Part shown: piece after piece, positions 11,518 to 19,818 of the stretch
Numbering within the stretch: position 1 is the first letter of the stretch
How the letters are laid out: the number at the start of each line of letters is the position of its first letter
Assembly (NCBI RefSeq): GCF_028368975.1
Contig: NZ_JAQNDM010000002.1
Coordinates: forward strand, 434,001-498,000
Source of the DNA: Stigmatella ashevillena
GTDB taxonomy: Bacteria > Myxococcota > Myxococcia > Myxococcales > Myxococcaceae
Length of the DNA stretch: 64,000 nt
Direction of reading: 5' to 3'
Translations under genes and position numbers: made by a program
The notes under the pieces: generated by a model
Databases searched by the model: none
Told to the model about the DNA's origin: nothing
The model's input: only the letters and a program-made list of their open reading frames with translations

Positions 11518-12948
11518 ATGTTTATCCGTACCCTTCTGTCCGGCCTCTTGTTGACCCAGGCGCCCAGCGCCTCCGACGCTCCCGTCAATCCTTCCACGGA
11601 AGCGGTCGCCCCCTCTCCCGAGACCCCCTCCTCCACCACCCCGCCGGCCCTGCCCATTCTCACCTTCGAGCAGGCGATTGCGCAGGCGGAGAAGCAGAAC
11701 CCGAGCCTGGATGCGGCCCGGGCCCGGCTCCGCCAGGCCGATGAGCTCAGCAGCAAGGCCTGGTCGGGTTACCTGCCCAACCTCGTCGCCAACGGCTCCT
11801 ACACGCGCCAGCAGGAGGTGGCCATTCCGCTCAGTCCGGACGCGCCTCCCATCGTCATTCAGCAGGCGAACCAGCTCGGGGCGCAGGTCACCTTGCGGCA
11901 GGCATTGATCGTCCCGCAGTTGTGGCCCGCCATCCAGAACGCCTACCTGGGCGAGCGCATCTCGGCCCTGACCACGGAGACCACCCGCCGCGAGCTGCTG
12001 TTCGCCGTGGCGCAGGCCTACCTCGGCGCCGCGAGCCTTCGGGACTCCCTCGCCGTCCAGGAGCAGCTGCTCGAGGTGCGCCGCGGCTTCGAGCACGATG
12101 CCCAGGTGCGCTTCCAGGTGGGCGATGTGGAGCGCATCGCCCTGCTGCGCGCGACCTTGGATCGCAAGCAGGCCGAGCAAGAGCTGATCCGCAGCCGGAA
12201 CGCCTACGCCACCGCCCGGAGCGCGCTGGCGGCACTGCTCGCGCGGCCCGTGGACTTCGATGTGGCCCCGCCCAGTGGCCCCGAGGTCGCCGTGCCCACC
12301 GAGGCGGCCACCCCGGAGAGCGCCGAGCAGACGGCCCTCGACAAACGTCCGGACGTGGGCGCGGCCCGCCTCGCCGTGGACTCGGCCCGCCTCGGCCGCC
12401 GCCAGTACATCTTCCAGTACTTCCCCAACCTCTACGCCACCGCCAACTTCTCGGCGAGCAACGCGGCGGGCCTCACCGGCCAGACGACGATCTGGAACGC
12501 GGGGCTGGCACTCTCCTGGACGTTGTTCGATGGAGGCTTGCGCGAGGCCAACATCCGGGAGGCCTCGGGCAAGATCGCCGAGGCCAACGCCAACCTGCGC
12601 GGGGCCGAGCACAAGGCGCGGGACGAGGTGCGCAAGGCGACGTTCGATCTCGAGAGCGCCGAGGCCAACCTCAGCACGGCCGAGGAGCGGGTGAAGATCG
12701 CCCGGGAAACCGCGCGGCTGACCAAGGAGAGCTTCGAGGCGGGCGCCGCCACCTACCTCCAGGTGACGGACATCAACGCGTCGCTGGCCGGCGCGGAGCT
12801 GTCGGCCGTGGCCGAGGCCCTCAATGTCCGGCTCTCGCGGCTGGCCCTGGCCCGATCCATGGGGCTGTTCGATCCGACCGGCAATACGCTGGCCGAGGCC
12901 TCCGACATGCCGGAGCCCACGAAGACTCCCGCGACTCCCGCCCGTTAA
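11518..12948 (+). CDS. TolC-family outer-membrane efflux channel
   Basis: Outer-membrane exit duct for the adjacent RND pump. The 476-residue length and two internally homologous OEP repeats (about 50-245 and 260-455) fit. Each repeat has long helical stretches with heptad character; the second ends LSRLALARSMGLFD, a common TolC terminus. A signal peptide begins MFIRTLLSGLLLTQAP; a Pro/Ser/Thr-rich spacer follows. The gene lies 105 bp after marR and 24 bp before the Omp85-like gene. Confidence 0.92.
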   Translation: MFIRTLLSGLLLTQAPSASDAPVNPSTEAVAPSPETPSSTTPPALPILTFEQAIAQAEKQNPSLDAARARLRQADELSSKAWSGYLPNLVANGSYTRQQEVAIPLSPDAPPIVIQQANQLGAQVTLRQALIVPQLWPAIQNAYLGERISALTTETTRRELLFAVAQAYLGAASLRDSLAVQEQLLEVRRGFEHDAQVRFQVGDVERIALLRATLDRKQAEQELIRSRNAYATARSALAALLARPVDFDVAPPSGPEVAVPTEAATPESAEQTALDKRPDVGAARLAVDSARLGRRQYIFQYFPNLYATANFSASNAAGLTGQTTIWNAGLALSWTLFDGGLREANIREASGKIAEANANLRGAEHKARDEVRKATFDLESAEANLSTAEERVKIARETARLTKESFEAGAATYLQVTDINASLAGAELSAVAEALNVRLSRLALARSMGLFDPTGNTLAEASDMPEPTKTPATPAR

Positions 12949-12972
12949 CCTCCTTCGAAGGCCTCCGCTCTT

Positions 12973-14238
12973 ATGGTGAAGACATCCCTCCGGAAGATGT
13001 CTGTCCATTGGCTTTTCGCCCTCACCGCCACCCTGGCCGTGGGGGCCTTGGCCGAGGAGGCCTCACCGCCGCCTGAGGACCCTCGCCTCGAGCGGATCGA
13101 AGTCCAAGGCAACACGCGCACCCAGGATCTCGTCATCCTGCGTGCGCTGCGCATCACCCCCGGCGACGCCATCAAACCCGAGATGCAAGGAGAGCTGAGG
13201 CGGCGGCTGCTCAACCTCAAGCTCTTCAAGAGCGTCGAAGTCCTGACCCAGCCTGGCAGCGCCGGGGTGGTGCTCCAGGTGGTGGTGGAGGAGCGCTGGA
13301 CGCTGCTGCCCGTGCCCTTCTTTTCCAGCGCGAAGAACCGGTGGCAGGTGGGCATCTTCGCCCTGGAGTCCAACCTGTTCGGCCTCAACAAGCTGCTGGT
13401 CGCGGGGGGAGTCCTCTCCAACCGGGGCGGCAGCGCGTTTGCCCTCTATAAGGACCCCAGCATCCTGGGCAGCCGCTGGACCGGAGACCTCTCCTTCCTC
13501 TTCTCGCGGGCGGATCGCGAACGGTACAAAGAGGATGCCATCGCCGACAGCTACGAGGACCAGCGCCTGGATCTCGGCGCGGTCCTTGGCTACCAGCTGA
13601 CGCCCGAGCTGAACGCGGGCGCCGGCGTGTTCAGCCTCACCAACCGCCCCTCCCTTCGAGAGGGCTACACCCTCTCGCCCTCCCGAAGCGAGGTGCACGG
13701 GGTGACCGTGGCGGCGGAGTACCAGGGGCAGGACTTCCACTTCTATTTCAACGAGGGGCTCTCGGCCCGGGTGCGCTACCGCGAAGGGCTGGACTTCCTC
13801 GGCTCCTCCCGCTCGCTCCGCCAGCTGTCCCTGGGCGCCAGCTATACCCAGGCGCTGTTCAAGGACCACTCGCTCACCCTGACGGGGGCCTACGAGCGCT
13901 CGAAGGGCGAGCCCACCCTGGACGCGGTGCTCCTGGGCGGACGCACGGGAAGCCGCGGCTTCGTCAACGCGGGCCTCTGGGCCGAGGAGGCCGGGACGTT
14001 CACGGTCGAGTACCAGGCGCCCCTCTGGAGCCCCCGCTTCGCCACCTTCACCGCCCATGCCTTCGTCGATGTCGGCGCTGTGCGCTGGAACAGCCACCCC
14101 ACCCGATATGTCGCCCCAGGCGTGGGCCTGCGTGCCTACCTGCGCAACCTGGCGATTCCGGCGGTGGGCGTCGAAGTGACCCGCTCTGCGGAGACGGGGA
14201 AGCTCGTACCCAGCGTTGCGGTGGGCTTCGCCATGTAG
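12973..14238 (+). CDS. Short Omp85-family outer-membrane protein (POTRA plus barrel)
   Basis: 421-residue relative of BamA/TamA. After a signal peptide (about 1-28), a single POTRA-like domain covers about 36-115 (RIEVQGNTRTQDLVILRALRI and a closing strand VVLQVVVEERW). A 16-strand-type surface-antigen barrel makes up the rest, about 125-421. BamA has five POTRA domains, so this is a reduced member, not the essential assembly factor. The position 24 bp after the TolC-like gene implies cotranscription. It may aid insertion of the channel or act as a separate translocation pore; the sequence does not decide. Confidence 0.8.
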   Translation: MVKTSLRKMSVHWLFALTATLAVGALAEEASPPPEDPRLERIEVQGNTRTQDLVILRALRITPGDAIKPEMQGELRRRLLNLKLFKSVEVLTQPGSAGVVLQVVVEERWTLLPVPFFSSAKNRWQVGIFALESNLFGLNKLLVAGGVLSNRGGSAFALYKDPSILGSRWTGDLSFLFSRADRERYKEDAIADSYEDQRLDLGAVLGYQLTPELNAGAGVFSLTNRPSLREGYTLSPSRSEVHGVTVAAEYQGQDFHFYFNEGLSARVRYREGLDFLGSSRSLRQLSLGASYTQALFKDHSLTLTGAYERSKGEPTLDAVLLGGRTGSRGFVNAGLWAEEAGTFTVEYQAPLWSPRFATFTAHAFVDVGAVRWNSHPTRYVAPGVGLRAYLRNLAIPAVGVEVTRSAETGKLVPSVAVGFAM

Positions 14239-14357
14239 GAAAGACGTGGAAATCCCTCCCCTTCTCCGGGAACGCGCCCCCCCGCTGGCTGCACGGGGCA
14301 TCCCCCTTCGCTAGGCTTCTCTGGGAGACCCCACCGGCAGGGGCTCCAGGGAGCACC

Positions 14358-17300
14358 ATGGCCAGTCGGGCGGGCTACACGTTTCACGAGACGATTCACG
14401 AGAGCACGCGCTCGATGCTCGTCCGAGCCACGCGGCTCAAAGATGAGTGTCCCGTCATCCTCAAGCTGCCTGGAAGCGATTACCTGGACCGGCGCCGGAC
14501 GCTGGAAATCCAGCGCGAGTACGCCATCGCCCGCCGTGTCGAGGGCGAAGGCATCATCCGGGTCTTCGGCGTGGAGGAGTTCACCGACCGGGCCGCCCTT
14601 GTCCTCGAGGATTTTGGCGGACGCTCCCTCCACCACATCCTGCAGGAGCGCGGAGCGCTGGGGGTGGACATGTTCCTCGACTACGCCATCCGCATCACCA
14701 CGGCCCTGGGACACATCCACCGGCATGGCGTCATCCACAAGGACATCAAGCCGCAGAACATCATCGTCAATCCCGACACCGGGATGCTCAAGATCGCCGA
14801 CTTCTCCATCTCGGTGGCCATCGCGCTGGAGTCCGTCACCCCGGACAACCCCACGGTCCTGACGGGGACCCTGGCCTATATGGCGCCCGAGCAGACCGGG
14901 CGGATGAACCGCGGCGTGGACTACCGCGCGGACTTCTATGCCCTGGGCGCCACCTTCTTCGAGCTGCTGACGCACCGCCACGTCTTCGAGTCCGAGACGC
15001 CCCTGGAGCTGCTCCACGCCCACGTGGCGCAGATGCCTCCCTCGCCCCGCGATCTGGTCCCGTCCATCCCGGAGCCCCTCTCGGCCATCGTCGTCAAGCT
15101 GCTCGCCAAGGATCCCGAGGCCCGGTACCAGACCGCCTTCGGCCTCATCGCCGATCTGGAGGAATGCCGGCGCCGTCTTCACGAATGGCAGCTCGTGTCG
15201 CCCTTCGCGCTGGGAACCTCGGACCGGACGCACCAGTTCCGCCTGCCGCAAGGCTTTTATGGGCGCGCCGAGGACGTCGCCCAGTTGAAGGAGGCCCACG
15301 AGCGCGCCGTAAAGGGCGGCAGCGAGCTGCTGCTCATCACCGGCTCGCCGGGAATTGGCAAGTCGTCGCTCGTCAACGAGCTGCACCGGGTGACGGCCGC
15401 GAGCCGGGGCCTGTTCGCCACGGGCAAGAGCGATCCGCTCCAGCGCGGCGTGCCGTTCGATGCCGTCCATCAGGTGCTGGTCCACCTGGTCCAGCAGATC
15501 CTGTCCGAGGGCGGCGCGGAGGTGGCTCGCCTGCGCGCACGCCTGGAGGCCGCGCTCGGCGTGAACACGGCCGTGCTCGTCCAGGCCGTGCCCGAGGTGC
15601 GCACGCTGCTGGGCGAGCAATCCCTGCCCATTCCCCTGCCTTCCTCCGAGTCCCGCAACCGCCTCAACCGCGTGCTCGTGCAGGCACTCCAGGCCTTCAC
15701 GCTGCCCGAGCGCCCGCTCGTCGTCTTCCTGGATGACCTTCAATGGGCGGACGTCGCCACGCTCTCCCTGGTCCAGTCCCTGGCGGTCGAGCCGGACAGC
15801 CATCACCTCCTGCTCATCTGCGCGTACCGGAGCAGCGAGATCTCCGCCTCCCATCCGCTCGCGCTGGCGCTGGGGAGCCTGCACTCCGCCGAGAATCCCC
15901 TGCGGGAGATCCGCGTCTCCCCCCTGGGCATCGAGGAGGTGGTCCGGATGGTCCGCGAGGCCACCTCCGCCGAGCCCCTGAATGCGCTGGAGCTGGGCCA
16001 GCTCATCCACGCGCGCACCGGCGGCAACCCCTTCTCCGTCCGCGAGTTCCTGCGCTTCCTGCATGACCAGCGGCTGCTGCGCTTCGATGCGAGCGCGGGC
16101 CGGTGGGATTGGGATCTCGTCCAGATCGACGCCCGGGAGATTCCCAACGACGTGGCCGATCTGATGGCGGCGGAGATCCGCCGCTTGCCCCCCGAGACCG
16201 GAGACCTGCTTCAGTGGGCGGCCTGCCTGGGAGGGGTGTTCCACTTCAAGGATCTCGCCGTGGTCCACCAGACGACGCCCGCGCAGACCGCGCGCACGCT
16301 GTGGAGCGCCATCGAGCAGGGGCTCGTGCTGCCCCTGAGCAAGGACTACCTGCTGCTGGATCCCCAGGGGGGCCTCTCCCTGCCCGCGGATCTGGAGCTG
16401 AGCTTCCGCTTCCTGCATGACCGGGTCCGCCAGGCAGCCTACCTGTTGCTTCCCTCCGAGGCGCGCGCCGAGCGTCACACGCACATCGGCCTGCGGCTGC
16501 TCGAGTCCGCCCGTGCCGCGGGAATGATTGAAGAGCGGGCCTTCAGCATCCTGCCCCACGTGGCCTATGCCCCCGAGCAGGTGAACTCCACCGCGCTGCG
16601 CCTGGAGTTGGCCGACCTGCACCTGAAGGCGGGGCGCCAAGCGAAGACCTCGGGGGCCTACCGCACGGCCTGCACGCTGTTCCGGACGGGCATCGAGCTG
16701 CTTCCCTCCACGGCCTGGAAGGACGAATACGAGCGGATCCTCGCGCTCCAGCTCGACTTGGCCGAGTCCAGCTACCTGGCCGGTGACTTCGATGCGGCCT
16801 CCGCGGGCTTCGCCACGCTGCTGGAGCAGGCGAACTCTCCCGAGCAGAAGGCGAGCGTGCTCGCCATGCGGGCCACCCTGGCCTCACTCAACAGCCAACA
16901 CGCGGAGGCCATCCAGATTGGCCTCGAGGGCTTGCGGCTGCTGGGCGTGGATGTGCCCGCCTCCCCGGGCCAGGCCGAGCTGGGCGCGGAGCTGACCGCC
17001 GTGGCCGAGGGGCTCCAGGGCCGGCGTGCGGCGCAGCTGCTCGAGCTGCCGCAGATGAGCGACCCCAGCAGGGAGCTCACCCTCAACCTGCTGACCAGCA
17101 TCGCGGCCTCCGCGTACATGGTCCACCAGGGGCTCTTCGCGCTGCTAGCGCTGCGCATCGTGCGGCTCTCCCTGGAGCATGGCCACAGCAGCCTGTCCGC
17201 GTTTGGCTACGTCATCTATGGCGTCCTGCTGTCCTCCATCATCGATGATCCCGCCACGGGCCATGAGTTCGGCCAGCTCGCCGTGGACTTGTCCGCCCGC

Positions 17301-19802
17301 TTCCGGGCGCCGATGCTGCACGCCCGGGTCCGCTACCTGCGCGCGGGGCTCATCGACCACTGGACGCGGAGCGCGCGCGAGGGGGTCGCCGAGTTCACCG
17401 AGGCCTACAAAGGCTCGATGGAGAGCGGCGATTGGATCTACGCCGGGCACTGCGTCATCGTGCGGTTGTGGCGCCGCCTCGCGGTGGGAGATCCCCTGAA
17501 GGATCTGCTGGCCGAAAACGAGCGCTTCATCGAGTTCCTCCAGACGAAGCAGGATCCCGACGCCCTGGAGATGTTCCTCGCGGCGCACCGGACGGTGCTG
17601 GCGCTCACGGGCAGCGAGGAGCCCCTGGAGATGCCGCCGCGGAGCGAGGGGAACACAGCCCGGGCCTACCAGGCGCTGGGCGAGCTGGAGCGGCTCTACC
17701 TGCTGAGCTCCCCTCAAGAGGCGCTGGACAAGGCCGAGCAAGCCGAGCCGCTGGTCCCCTTCGTGACCGGCCTGTTCCAGGTGGCCACGTATGCCTTCTA
17801 CCACGCGCTGAGCGCGGCGGCGGTCTCCACGGAGGCAAGCGAGGAGCGGCGCGAGGAACTGCTCCAGGTGGTGGACCGGCACCGGGCCTTCCTGGAGAAG
17901 TGCGCGCGCCGGAGCCCGGAGAACTTCGCGCCCTACCACCTACTGGTCAGCGCGGAGAAGGCACGGGCCAAAGGGCTGGATGATGAGGCGCTCGTCACCT
18001 TCGAGCGGGCCATCGCCGCGGCCCGCGCCAGTGAGTTCCTGGGCGTGGAGGCGCTGGCCTGCGAGCTGACCTTCCGCTTCCTCACCTCCCGGGAGCGCCG
18101 CATCATCGCCTCGGCCTACCTGCTCGAGTCCCTCTATGCCTACGAGCGCTGGGGCGCCACGGGCAAGACCCGGCTGCTGACCCAAGAGCAGTCCACCCTG
18201 CTGCTGTCCCACGGCTCCACGCTGCGCCACTGGAACCCCAAGGCCCGCGCCGGAGCAACCACCACGGAGCGAGGGAACACCACCCAACCGAGCCCCAGCC
18301 CCAGCCAGAGCACGCACCCCGCCACGCACCCCACCACGCCCACCGGCTCCGAGTCCCTCGTCGAGTCCCTGGACATGGCCTCGGCGATGAAGGCCTCCCA
18401 GGCCATCTCCAGCGAGATCCTCTTCCCCCAGCTCGTCGACAACCTCATCCACGTCATCATGGAGAGCGCCGGCGCCCAGCGGGGCGTGCTCGCCCTCAAA
18501 CGCGGAGCGGACTACTTCGTCGAGGCCTCGGGCGAGGTGAGGCGCCGCGACATGCAGCCGGATCCGCCGCACCTGCTCTCCCAGAGTGACGCCCTCTGCC
18601 TCCTCGTCGTCGAGCAGGCGCTTCGCACCGGAACCCCCCTCCTCCTGGATGACGCTTCCGCCACGGCCCCCTTCCTGCAGGACGAATACGTCATCCGCCA
18701 CGGGGTGCGCTCGGTGCTCTGCATGCCCATCCGCCACCGGGGACAGACGCTCGGGCTGTTCTACCTGGAGAACAACCTGACGCCGGGGGCCTTCAACGCC
18801 AGCCGACTCAAGGTGCTGGGCATGCTCACGGCCCAGGCCTCCATCTCCATCGAGAACGCGGAGCTGTACCGGCGGCTGGAAGACTACAGCCACACGCTGG
18901 AGGAGCGCGTCGCGGACCGGACCCAGGAGCTGCACAGCAAGAACGCGGAGCTGCACCGGGCGCTCGAGACGCTCAAGGCCATGCAGACGCAGATCATCAC
19001 CCAGGAGAAGCTCGCCTCCCTGGGCTCGCTCACCGCGGGCATTGCCCATGAGCTGAAGAACCCGCTGAACTTCGTGACCAACTTCGCCTTGCTCTCCACG
19101 GACCGGGTGCGGGAGCTGCGTCAGGAGATGAGCCCCCTGCTCAAGCCCACCGTCGCGAAGGAGCGGGAGGAGCTCGACTCCCTGCTGGATGAGCTGGAGG
19201 TGAACACCCAGAAGATCCGCGAGCACGGCCAGCGCGCCAGCGGCATCATCGACGGGATGTTGCAACACGCGCGCAGCAACCGGGGCGAGCGGCGCCGCAC
19301 CAACGTGAACCAATTGGTGGAAGAGGCCGTCCGGCTCGTCCACCACGGCCTGAACGCCAAGAGCTCGCGGCGCAACGTCGTCATCGAAACGTCCTTCGAC
19401 GCCAAGGTGCCCGAGGTGGATCTGGTCTCCGACGACATCCGCCGGGTGGTGCTCAACCTGGTGGACAACGCCTGCTATGCGGCGAGCGACAAGCTCCGGC
19501 CCACCGAGACCCTCGAGGAGCCCCGGGTGAAGGTGTCCACCCGGTGGACGGGCAGCAACGTGGAGATCCGCGTCCGGGACAACGGCCAGGGCATCCCCGT
19601 GGCGGCGCGGGACAAGCTCTTCACGCCCTTCTTCACCACCAAGCCCACGGGGGAAGGCACGGGGTTGGGCCTGTCCATCAGCCACGACATCGTCGTGGTG
19701 TCCCTGGGGGGCAAGCTGGTGGTGGAGTCGGAGGAAGGCCAGTACGCGGAGTTCATCGTGGTGCTCCCGAGCGGCTCCCGCCCCAACGCCCCCCGCGCCT
19801 GA
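14358..19802 (+). CDS. Trifunctional Ser/Thr kinase / AAA-type ATPase / GAF / histidine kinase
   Basis: 1814-residue cytoplasmic signalling protein. Domains: Ser/Thr kinase about 8-275 (Lys36, catalytic loop HKDIKPQN with Asp129, DFS instead of DFG at 148-150, APEQ at 177-180); predictor-type ATPase about 300-650 with Walker A GSPGIGKSS at 329-337 and Walker B VVFLDDLQWAD; a long helical TPR-like region about 680-1270; Ser/Thr/Pro linker about 1290-1335; GAF about 1345-1500; coiled coil; and a histidine kinase with phospho-acceptor box HELKNPLNF (His near 1563) and ATP box GEGTGLGLSIS near 1764. No glycine-rich loop is evident at the kinase N-terminus. It has no attached receiver. It converges on the FAD/ADC operon with a 16-bp gap and may be its partner regulator, which is inference. 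Confidence 0.93.
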   Translation: MASRAGYTFHETIHESTRSMLVRATRLKDECPVILKLPGSDYLDRRRTLEIQREYAIARRVEGEGIIRVFGVEEFTDRAALVLEDFGGRSLHHILQERGALGVDMFLDYAIRITTALGHIHRHGVIHKDIKPQNIIVNPDTGMLKIADFSISVAIALESVTPDNPTVLTGTLAYMAPEQTGRMNRGVDYRADFYALGATFFELLTHRHVFESETPLELLHAHVAQMPPSPRDLVPSIPEPLSAIVVKLLAKDPEARYQTAFGLIADLEECRRRLHEWQLVSPFALGTSDRTHQFRLPQGFYGRAEDVAQLKEAHERAVKGGSELLLITGSPGIGKSSLVNELHRVTAASRGLFATGKSDPLQRGVPFDAVHQVLVHLVQQILSEGGAEVARLRARLEAALGVNTAVLVQAVPEVRTLLGEQSLPIPLPSSESRNRLNRVLVQALQAFTLPERPLVVFLDDLQWADVATLSLVQSLAVEPDSHHLLLICAYRSSEISASHPLALALGSLHSAENPLREIRVSPLGIEEVVRMVREATSAEPLNALELGQLIHARTGGNPFSVREFLRFLHDQRLLRFDASAGRWDWDLVQIDAREIPNDVADLMAAEIRRLPPETGDLLQWAACLGGVFHFKDLAVVHQTTPAQTARTLWSAIEQGLVLPLSKDYLLLDPQGGLSLPADLELSFRFLHDRVRQAAYLLLPSEARAERHTHIGLRLLESARAAGMIEERAFSILPHVAYAPEQVNSTALRLELADLHLKAGRQAKTSGAYRTACTLFRTGIELLPSTAWKDEYERILALQLDLAESSYLAGDFDAASAGFATLLEQANSPEQKASVLAMRATLASLNSQHAEAIQIGLEGLRLLGVDVPASPGQAELGAELTAVAEGLQGRRAAQLLELPQMSDPSRELTLNLLTSIAASAYMVHQGLFALLALRIVRLSLEHGHSSLSAFGYVIYGVLLSSIIDDPATGHEFGQLAVDLSARFRAPMLHARVRYLRAGLIDHWTRSAREGVAEFTEAYKGSMESGDWIYAGHCVIVRLWRRLAVGDPLKDLLAENERFIEFLQTKQDPDALEMFLAAHRTVLALTGSEEPLEMPPRSEGNTARAYQALGELERLYLLSSPQEALDKAEQAEPLVPFVTGLFQVATYAFYHALSAAAVSTEASEERREELLQVVDRHRAFLEKCARRSPENFAPYHLLVSAEKARAKGLDDEALVTFERAIAAARASEFLGVEALACELTFRFLTSRERRIIASAYLLESLYAYERWGATGKTRLLTQEQSTLLLSHGSTLRHWNPKARAGATTTERGNTTQPSPSPSQSTHPATHPTTPTGSESLVESLDMASAMKASQAISSEILFPQLVDNLIHVIMESAGAQRGVLALKRGADYFVEASGEVRRRDMQPDPPHLLSQSDALCLLVVEQALRTGTPLLLDDASATAPFLQDEYVIRHGVRSVLCMPIRHRGQTLGLFYLENNLTPGAFNASRLKVLGMLTAQASISIENAELYRRLEDYSHTLEERVADRTQELHSKNAELHRALETLKAMQTQIITQEKLASLGSLTAGIAHELKNPLNFVTNFALLSTDRVRELRQEMSPLLKPTVAKEREELDSLLDELEVNTQKIREHGQRASGIIDGMLQHARSNRGERRRTNVNQLVEEAVRLVHHGLNAKSSRRNVVIETSFDAKVPEVDLVSDDIRRVVLNLVDNACYAASDKLRPTETLEEPRVKVSTRWTGSNVEIRVRDNGQGIPVAARDKLFTPFFTTKPTGEGTGLGLSISHDIVVVSLGGKLVVESEEGQYAEFIVVLPSGSRPNAPRA

Positions 19803-19811
19803 GCGGGGGGC
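19788..19811. terminator. Strong bidirectional hairpin overlapping the kinase stop
   Basis: Perfect 9-bp GC stem (19788-19796 with 19803-19811) and a 6-nt loop that contains the TGA stop of the large kinase. It also lies directly after the convergent FAD gene. Confidence 0.65.
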
Positions 19812-19818
19812 CCGGCGC

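Noticed and set aside
14136-16640. 834-codon minus-strand frame over the large kinase
   Set aside because: No family motifs; the plus strand encodes kinase and ATPase signatures throughout.
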